From contig JAGYXB010001000.1 of the NCBI GenBank assembly GCA_022495005.1, positions 248,001 to 312,000 of the forward strand: a stretch of 64,000 nucleotides of DNA, in the 5' to 3' direction. This DNA comes from Rhyacophila brunnea (Eukaryota; Arthropoda; Insecta; Trichoptera; Rhyacophilidae). The translations under genes and the position numbers were made by a program. The notes beneath the pieces were generated by a model. The model made no database searches and was not told the origin of the DNA. It saw only the letters and a program-made list of their open reading frames with translations. This document shows positions 57,048 to 64,000 of this stretch, piece by piece (within the stretch, counting starts at the first letter, position 1; each line of letters begins with the position of its first letter).

Positions 57048-57569
57048 AACCGGACAAAACATAACACGAAGAAACAGAACTATGTAAATTCGGAACTGTG
57101 GAAATTTAGAACAGGGAGAAAATGAAACATTTCAATTCAAGCGTGATTGCTGAAAAAAGACAACCGTGTGCCAAATAAATAAATATTATTATGATGTTAT
57201 ACAATACATATTCAAATAGCTAATTTCCATTTTTTATCTACATAGAATTATTAAACACATTATTTCGTCACCCAAGCATTTTGAACGAGATATAGCTTGT
57301 CAGATATACCTACCTAGCTTTCCGGCAATACCGAGATGAGTCCCGTTTAATTAGGGCTTTCCAGTAAATAGGAATGCACAAACTATATAATTTAATTTTT
57401 ACGGCGTATTGAAAATCTGTGTTGTTCAAAATCTATACGACATAATATTATAGAATTACCTACGATAATTCTAATATTTAATGATACCTATATATTTATT
57501 CTGTTATTTTTTCTGTTCTGAAAATTCATAGTTCTGTTTATCGCTGTTCTATTTATTAATGGAACCTAA
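57048..57569 (+). mobile_element. MITE family F, copy 2
   Basis: Begins 'aaccggacaaaacataacac' and ends 'ctatttattaatggaaccta'; copy 1 ends 'tgtttattcatggaaccta'. The middle is about 75% identical to copy 1. The subterminal 'cagaac' repeats are partly eroded. Confidence 0.65.
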
Positions 57570-58190
57570 ATTTATATACATGCTATGTAATCGATAAGGT
57601 AGTTCTTACGGGTCTTATATTGGTGAAGAGACTAAATATAATATTATGACTCGATAATGTTAAAAGAGTCGACAACATAATCCATGCAAATCCTACAAAA
57701 CGCGACCCCCGGAGGGGGGACAAGCTGCTCTCCCCGGGCGGGAGGTGACCCCCACGCGGCCGGAGACGACCCACCGGCAGTAGGTCGATCGTTACGTCGC
57801 GTCAAGTGTCACATGAGTGTATCGGCTGGAGCATTGCCGACTCACGTAGAAAGCCGATACATTCACAAAGACTGGTCCTACCTTTTCCGCCCCTCCCGTT
57901 GTTGTCTATGGATGACATGTCATTGCCTGCCATTGTTCTATAGAGCGCTCATACTGACGCGTCTGTCGTGTTCACACAGGGAATTGTTTGATTTGGATAG
58001 ATGAGTTACATGATAAATAATACACTAGCATTAACACACCTTCTACTATAATGTAATGCATAGATCAATGCTACATATTTTTTGGAAATCGATATTACCA
58101 CCGGTTTTTGTGTGAATGACTAGTCAGATTGATTTGACAGCTGATGAATAACAGGAATGTATAGTATTTATAAATCACACTGATAGTTAA
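57570..58190. other. GC-rich patch at 57700-57800
   Basis: A 100-bp block (gcgacccccggagggg..., cacgcggccggagacgac) stands out from AT-rich flanks. The 106-codon plus frame over it is repetitive in Pro, Gly and Arg and unconvincing. It could be an unmethylated regulatory patch or old repeat DNA. Confidence 0.3.
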
Positions 58191-58438
58191 TATCGTCACT
58201 GTTCTGGCAGAAGACACTAATTCGAAAAAAATTACATATTGAGTTAGTTATACCAAAATGTTTCTTATTTTAAACATTACCGTCTGGAAACCTTCTAAAT
58301 AAAGTCTTTATTTTAAAGTCATCCTTTTTACGATTACTTTAAACTCACATGATAGACCATTTCAAACATTTTAACAACTTCAAATTACTCAAAACTAGTA
58401 TTCTCCAGTTAGTGTGCTCTGCCAGAACAGAGACGATA
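58191..58438. mobile_element. TA-flanked MITE, 244 bp
   Basis: Element 58193-58436 between TA dinucleotides. Ends TCGTCACTGTTCTGGCAGA and (reversed) TCGTCTCTGTTCTGGCAGA differ at one base. Symmetry continues weakly (cactaa). TA flanks fit a Tc1/mariner-type derivative. Confidence 0.75.
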
Positions 58439-59389
58439 TATTTGATTTGAGAATTTTTTTATAATTCAATTTGAAACAAGAAAGGGCGAATCTATATGTC
58501 AAGCAATCTGGGATCTGATTTTGACAGCTGAACAGTGGACCACCCGTTGCTTGTGCAAAACGATATGCTCAGGCTTTATTAATCTAAAGATGGCGCTGGC
58601 TGGAGGCAAAGTCGCGATGCTTGAAGGATGACGGAGGAACGAAAAGAGAAAAAAACGAGAAATCCTGCCGAGTCATCGGTTTATTCAGATGCGGGCGCCC
58701 GGCGTGGCCGCCTGCCCCCGCCCCCAACCGCGGCGCCACTTATCGCCACTCCAGCGGGGGAGGTTCTATTATTCGGCGTCAGTGAATCACGGGGATAAAC
58801 CGGCGGGGAAAAGGTGACGCATCTCACGCCGCAAGGGATGCCAATGTATTTTTACTTTTTAGACACTTGAAAAGAAACCCGGCGGCACGGAAAGCTGGTC
58901 TTACGGAGTCACACTCAGTGGAGGGTTCAGGGACTTGTGAAGCAGAAAGGCATTTACTGATTTTGACCCCCCCACTCGATCCCAAGAGAAAATAAAAACC
59001 ATAAATTTCAACTAGCAACGTATTTAGTAAAAAACAACAATGTACAGTAAAAACAAAACAAAGATTCGGTTCGTGGATTGTATGCGTACGAATACGTGTA
59101 CCGTTGTCAGCGCTTCGGGCGCATCGGCTGCCAGGTAATTAGTACCATTAGTAGGGCTCGGACACCTGCACGCACACCATCGACCTACCGAATCATTGTT
59201 TTTTTTATATGTCCAATTATTATTGAAGGTGACATTAACAACCCGTAATAATACAAGTGGTTGTCTTATAAACCCTTTTCATGTCAGTTACAGGGATGAT
59301 AACTGTTTGGATTGTACAGATATCTACACCATTTGTGACAAGTATCGTTTTAAGATTTTGGTATAATTTAATAATTGTATTATTAATAC
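58439..59389. other. Spacer with GC-rich region 58560-58820
   Basis: CpG-rich block (gggcgcccggcgtggccgcc, ccccgcccccaaccgcggcg). No open frame with recognisable content. Possibly a regulatory CpG patch. Confidence 0.3.
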
Positions 59390-59540
59390 TATCGACCGAA
59401 GGTACTTGATGGAATTTGAATTTTAATGGATTTAATAATTATTATTGTATGACCGGTATGAACTGTTTCGGGCCCAATTTTTAAACCTTCTAACGAATCG
59501 ATTGCGTCCTCTGCGTCAAAGAAAACCACGGCTGGTCACA
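59390..59540. repeat. Repeat shared with 12195-12320 and 21786-21835
   Basis: The first part (atcgaccgaaggtacttgat, ggaatttgaattttaatgg) matches 21786-21835. The second part (gtatgac...ctgtttcg, gattgcgtcctctgcgtcaa) matches 12220-12295. Here the two are joined, so the other loci are pieces of one larger repeat. Confidence 0.6.
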
Positions 59541-60404
59541 CTTATAACTGGGATATATTGACTTCATAATATTATGTTTTACATCACTATGAGGAAAATA
59601 GTTTTAGGTACCTACGTAATGTGTTTGACGGAAATTGAAACGAAACCATTAGCAAAGAACAGCATAATAACATTACAAAAGCATTTAAGCCGAATGGCAT
59701 TTTCATTGACCACCACTTTCCCGAAGCGGTATCATGAACGATTTGAAGTGGCATTTATTTAAAAACCAGAATAAATAAATAATAATTTATTTTGATATGC
59801 TTGTCGTCAGTGGATACTTCGAAGGTCTACTTGTAAAATTGCGGCAACACGTGAGTTGGACACTGAAATTAATAGAAAAGAAGGTCGCAAGCTCTAATAT
59901 ATCGTAATTTCAATGAACCAATTTCAAACGTTTATTTTGTTGGTGACGGACCAACGAAAATCGTCCCGTAATGGAAGACCCTGTACAGCAACCGGGTTGA
60001 AACGGTTATCGGGACAGAAAACGTTAGAGAAACACACCGACTAATATCATCCCACTCTTTAAAAGATTTTTTCTGTCGCACACAAGCCCTCGCGTTCCTC
60101 CTAGTCATTATCCGTTTCCTCCATTTCCATCCCACTCCACCCTTAAGACAAGAACAATGAATCATATAAGCGAAAACCCCGTGTGATTATAAATGTAGAT
60201 ACAGCAAAATATGGTAAATTAAAAAGACATTGTATTATGGAATATAAAATAGAAAAACCAATCGTATCCAATTTGTGTAATCATAAATGGAGACCAATTG
60301 TATTTAATATATTTTTAATAAAACGGATACACAGGTATGCGATGCCGGCATCTGTAATTTGGCAACATACCTCATGTAAAATAATATAAGATTGCCTATA
60401 AAGT
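59541..60404. other. Spacer
   Basis: Frames of 62-77 codons, none recognised. Confidence 0.4.
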
Positions 60405-60560
60405 TGGCAGATATATTACATAATTCTGAAAACACTCATGAGAAAATATAGCCAATAGAAAAAAATCTTTTTTGAAAAAGGTAAGACACCCGGCAGGATA
60501 GAACCTGCGTCTCTTGGGTATCGTGCCCTGCGCATTACCACTATGCTACGACTGCCATGC
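60405..60560 (-). mobile_element. SINE-C copy
   Basis: Minus strand: A box 'tagcatagtggtaatgcgc', B-box-like GGTTCTATCCTG, then 'ccgggtgtcttacctttttc' and 'ttttttctattggctata'. Head to mid-body. Confidence 0.75.
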
Positions 60561-60589
60561 TTAATTGCGACACATTTTAACTATTGGCC

Positions 60590-60712
60590 TTTTTAATACC
60601 TGCTCATAAGCGCTGTCCAAATCGAGTCACGGATTATTATGTATGTTCAATAATTAGAATGGTACAGTCTTAAAATCTCGTGAATTATTCGTTGAATAAA
60701 AGAAATTGTACT
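60590..60712 (+). mobile_element. SINE-C body and tail fragment
   Basis: 'attatgtatgttcaataatt', 'agaatggtacagtcttaaaa', 'gtgaattattcgttgaataa' follow the copy at 60728-60905. Confidence 0.7.
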
Positions 60713-60727
60713 CAATTAAAATAATAT

Positions 60728-60905
60728 AAACCCAGGAGATGCAGGGTTCGATTCCCTGCCGGGGTGGCTTACTTTTTTCAAATTTTTTTCTATTGATTAT
60801 AATATTTTTTCTCAGAAAGTGTTTTTCAAAATTATGTATGTTCAATAATCAGAATTGTAGATTCTTAAATCTTGTAAATTATTCGTTGAATAAAAGAAAT
60901 AGTTA
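60728..60905 (+). mobile_element. SINE-C copy with B box and full tail
   Basis: B box GGTTCGATTCC, 'ctgccggggtggcttactt', 'ttttttctattgattataat', 'attatgtatgttcaataatc', tail 'attcgttgaataaaagaaat'. The A-box half of the head is missing. Confidence 0.75.
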
Positions 60906-61059
60906 ATTATAAATTAAGTTACATCATAAAAAATATTGGAGAAATCCACGACGTCGGTTAGTAATTGAAGTAATAGGTATCTACTTTGATTTAATAAAAC
61001 AAAAACCGATTGCCAAAGTAGCTTGATTTAGAAGAACGCTGATGAGTAGGTATTAAAAA

Positions 61060-61220
61060 GGCCTATGGTTAAAATGTGTCGCAATTAGTACGTCACCGTG
61101 TATCATAGAGGTAAATGCGACGGACGGGACGTAAACCCAGGAGATGCAGGGTTCAATTCCCTGCCGGGGTGGCTTACTTTATTCAAAAAGATTTTTTCTA
61201 TTGGTTATAATATAAAATTA
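61060..61220 (+). mobile_element. SINE-C copy
   Basis: An A-box-like 'tatcatagaggtaaatgcg' precedes 'aaacccaggagatgcagggt', B box GGTTCAATTCC and 'ctgccggggtggcttacttt'. Also shares 'aaaaggcctatggttaaaat' with the reverse of 60570-60600. Confidence 0.7.
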
Positions 61221-62360
61221 TGTAAGTATGTAAAATAATATGGTTGGCAACCCAACGTTCAGTACGTGTGGATAGTCTACGACCCATGGAGTGCCTTGGC
61301 GTGCAAAAACTTTATAGGTTTTGGATTCCCTACTGAGTAAACGATTCGATGAGAATATTATGTAAAAATTTTAATCATAATTGTTACTGTATCCACAACA
61401 TCCATGCCCGCGATGTTTTTCCAGCCCTCTCCAAAACCATCTGCCTGCATAGCGGTTCGCCGGAAAAACCTTCGCGCCGAAAAGGGTTCACTTACGTAAT
61501 AAACAACAAAGAAGTATAATGAAAACATTGCCATTGTACCTCCCATTGGCGTAGACCAGCCTTTCACAATATAGTTACAGGCAATTAGAGCTAATGATAT
61601 ATTTTTCAAAGAAAATACGTAAGTAGCCTACTGCATTACTTTCTTTATTCTTCTTCCGTGGGAATTCCAATTAATAAACGGCAACGGGTATGTTAAGGTA
61701 GTGACCCTTTTTTAGAAATGTTAAATTTCCTAAAAAGAAATTTCTTACAATCGACAGGAAGCGGAAACGTCGTAGGACAAAAAAAATCCCCAACGGCAGG
61801 TGAAATGGTGCCGAACGATTTGTAGGTATATTACAGTGTTCCTCAAAGTGCGCCGCCCACTGATGGGATGGATGTTTGCATAAAATAAAAAATGTATTTT
61901 TGAATAATAATAATGTGACATTAGAAAAATATTACCAATTGAACGGACGTCAAAACTAAAATTTTGATTTACTCCTGACGCCATCAATGTCATTGCTTTG
62001 AATTAAAATTACGATGATGATTCTTCTGGGAATTTGGAGATACCTCAGATAGCACAGTTATTAGAAAATATTCACAAGGACACTTTATTTAGTAGATAAT
62101 TTGGATAATGTCACTGACTCAGAAAGCAATATGTGTTCGAGTTTCATTCGGTCAAATTTCTTTTTTAAATATATGTTTTTAATGAAAATATTCCAAATTC
62201 TAAAATCGTGCGTATATTATGATTTAAATAAAAAAAAAAGTTAAATTAAACAGTTCGCAAGTTTTCTTATTTTACAGAAGGGTGTCTCGCTTAGGTGGGT
62301 ACTAAATGGTTTCACCACCTTTACTGAAAAACACTGCCTTTCAAAAAACATAATATAACT
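61221..62360. other. Spacer
   Basis: An 83-codon minus frame (61358-61609) in a slightly GC-richer patch, of no known family. Confidence 0.35.
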
Positions 62361-62628
62361 ATATACTGCCCTGCTAAGCAAGAATACAGTATTTTGGTTT
62401 TAGTGAAGTCAGAGAACCCAAGTTTTAAACTACTTTTTCTCTTATATTATGTAAAATTATTGGATTATTTTGACATAATCTCTAAAAAGACGTGTATATT
62501 TAGAGATTATGTTAAAACAATTCAATAATTTTACATAATTTAAGAGAAAGGGTAGTTTAAAACTTGGGTTCTCCGACTTCACTAAAGCCAAAATACTGTA
62601 TTTTTACTTAGCAGGGGGCAGTATATAT
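62361..62628. mobile_element. 268-bp palindromic MITE
   Basis: The arms (tatactgccctgctaagcaa, gaatacagtattttggtttt, agtgaagtcagagaaccca, agttttaaactac) are mirrored over about 120 bp each at roughly 90% identity. The loop is tiny, near 62490-62500. TATA borders both ends. Non-coding. Confidence 0.85.
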
Positions 62629-64000
62629 TATGTACCCATCTGAGACCCAGTGTATGTATGGTATGTCAAAAAAAACTTTCGGGAAAACGCAATTTAAGAT
62701 TTTTTAGCCTTGCAGGTTGTTGATTTCAAGAATTTTAGGTTTCTAATAGAGTGTACTTGTTCATCACGTTCCTCGGGATCACATCTGTAGTATTTTGATA
62801 TGATGTCCAACTACTAAGTTTAATTTTACATGAATACACATTTGATTAATAAAGACAGGACTATTTTAATAGTTATTTATTGTTTCATATCCATTTTAAT
62901 AAAACATGATAGTATGCACTTGTACACTGTATTACATTTTGAGGATGTACCTATATTATATGATTTAGATAATATTAATTTAGTTAGGTATCTCTATGAA
63001 TTTAGTGTTAATAGTTTTACGTCATTCTCGGACAAACACAGTATGTGTGGAACGACTATTCAATTGAGAGATTAATTGTCAACTGCTTGACTGAAAGGTT
63101 TGATAGCGACCAATCATTATATGATAAGCTCGAGTAACAAGTAACTTAATGGTCGTCAGAGATCGTTGGTTCTATTTTATGTTGATATATGTTAAAGACT
63201 ATGTTAAGACAGGTTGGGCCGGCCTACATTAATATGTATCATTTCATAATTGGTAACCATAATTGGTAACTTCTAAAATCTCTATTCCACTAATTGTCTG
63301 CAAAATGATAACATACGACACATTGGTCATGAGGTTAACATATTATCTCTTTTTAAAAGATTGGCACAATGTCACGTTTTGTTTTGATTCATGATTGCAC
63401 ATTTAGATTATATTATATTCTTGGCATTTAGAGAAAATGCCAAGAATCATTCGACACTTTTTGGCGCGTTCATATTTTTTTTAACGTGTATTGCCATTGT
63501 TCAGTATTTAATTTCATTCCTTGATAAAAATCCATTTTACAACATTTAATGACATATTTTAATTTTAAACTGTTCACAACTATTCACAAAACTTCTTTCA
63601 ACAAAGCAAAATAAAAACAGCATGTAGCCATCATCTTAACTCTATATATATAAATTTAGACATCGCAATTTTTTTTTTGTTTTGAGAAACACTGCCACAA
63701 TATGAAATTCGAAGAAAATTCAGCGTCAAATATCCCTACGGCGGCAATAATAACTTCCAGTGACAAAAACCTGCCAACAAATATCTACAATTCACCCTAA
63801 CTTTCATGTTATATGATCGAAAACTATTGCAATCGAGAGAGAAAAAAAATGTCGATGTTTTCCATCGCAACTTTCGTTATATTGAAAGTGTGTTTAACTT
63901 TTTCGTTTCGCCGCGGATGGATAGACATTTTTTGCGGGCGCTTCGATTCGCGCAATCGACTTTGACAATAGTTCACCTGACTCGTGTTGCCAGATAGGAC
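62629..64000. other. AT-rich spacer to window end
   Basis: Contains a perfect 13-bp-arm hairpin (63417-63447, attcttggcattt/aaatgccaagaat, 5-nt loop). No gene or repeat copy recognised. Confidence 0.4.

Noticed and set aside
57684..58004. 106-codon frame in a GC-rich patch
   Set aside because: Low-complexity Pro/Gly/Arg content at the start, then no known domain.

Overview
This window is AT-rich, non-coding eukaryotic DNA with one securely recognised piece of a host gene. That piece is a 100-bp exon on the minus strand (27215-27314) that reads as the start of the Habc domain of syntaxin-1A, with canonical splice sites on both sides. With insect-type mariner and RTE remnants, tRNA-derived SINEs and many short hAT-like elements, this points to an insect. 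A sap-feeding hemipteran is my guess from composition only. No bacterial-style operons, rRNA genes or CRISPR arrays were seen. Much of the window is probably intron of the syntaxin gene, but no second syntaxin exon was found, so the gene's extent is not established.

The rest is a dense layer of transposable elements, most of them too short to encode proteins. The best preserved coding element is a mariner at 7340-8642, with nearly perfect terminal repeats and a transposase broken by one frameshift. A second mariner-like element (39284-40164) has lost its DNA-binding region, and a third survives as a 3' tip (33038-33230). Non-LTR retrotransposons are present only as scraps of the reverse transcriptase palm or C-terminus (5150, 21935, 22270, 25922, 40935, 43259, 53742). 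The hAT superfamily is represented by a decayed transposase at 31250-31676 and by several non-autonomous families. In these the terminal inverted repeats and 8-bp target duplications can be read directly: 391-1157, 2248-2840, 4554-5093, 17855-18374, 47188-47582, 52758-53129 and 55587-56567.

Three tRNA-derived SINE families are interspersed. SINE-A occurs at 1, 3655, 20768, 32006 and 51590. SINE-B occurs at 16592, 30960, 37648, 42394 and 48641. SINE-C occurs at 6425, 53991 and as a cluster at 60405-61220. Other repeats are long palindromes and foldback-like elements: a 1.66-kb structure with roughly 480-bp inverted arms at 49151-50815, a 460-bp palindrome at 38638-39097, and compact hairpins at 10691, 15783, 21830 and 62361. 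TTAA-, TAA- and TA-flanked MITEs occur at 14306, 23676, 26672, 20123 and 58193.

I found no evidence of a new multi-gene system. The points most worth following up are the syntaxin exon in repeat-rich sequence, the set of MITE families with readable target duplications, the foldback family that occurs both as single arms and as an inverted pair, and the stable hairpins. Family assignments rest on remembered protein motifs and on comparing copies within the window. No database was searched.
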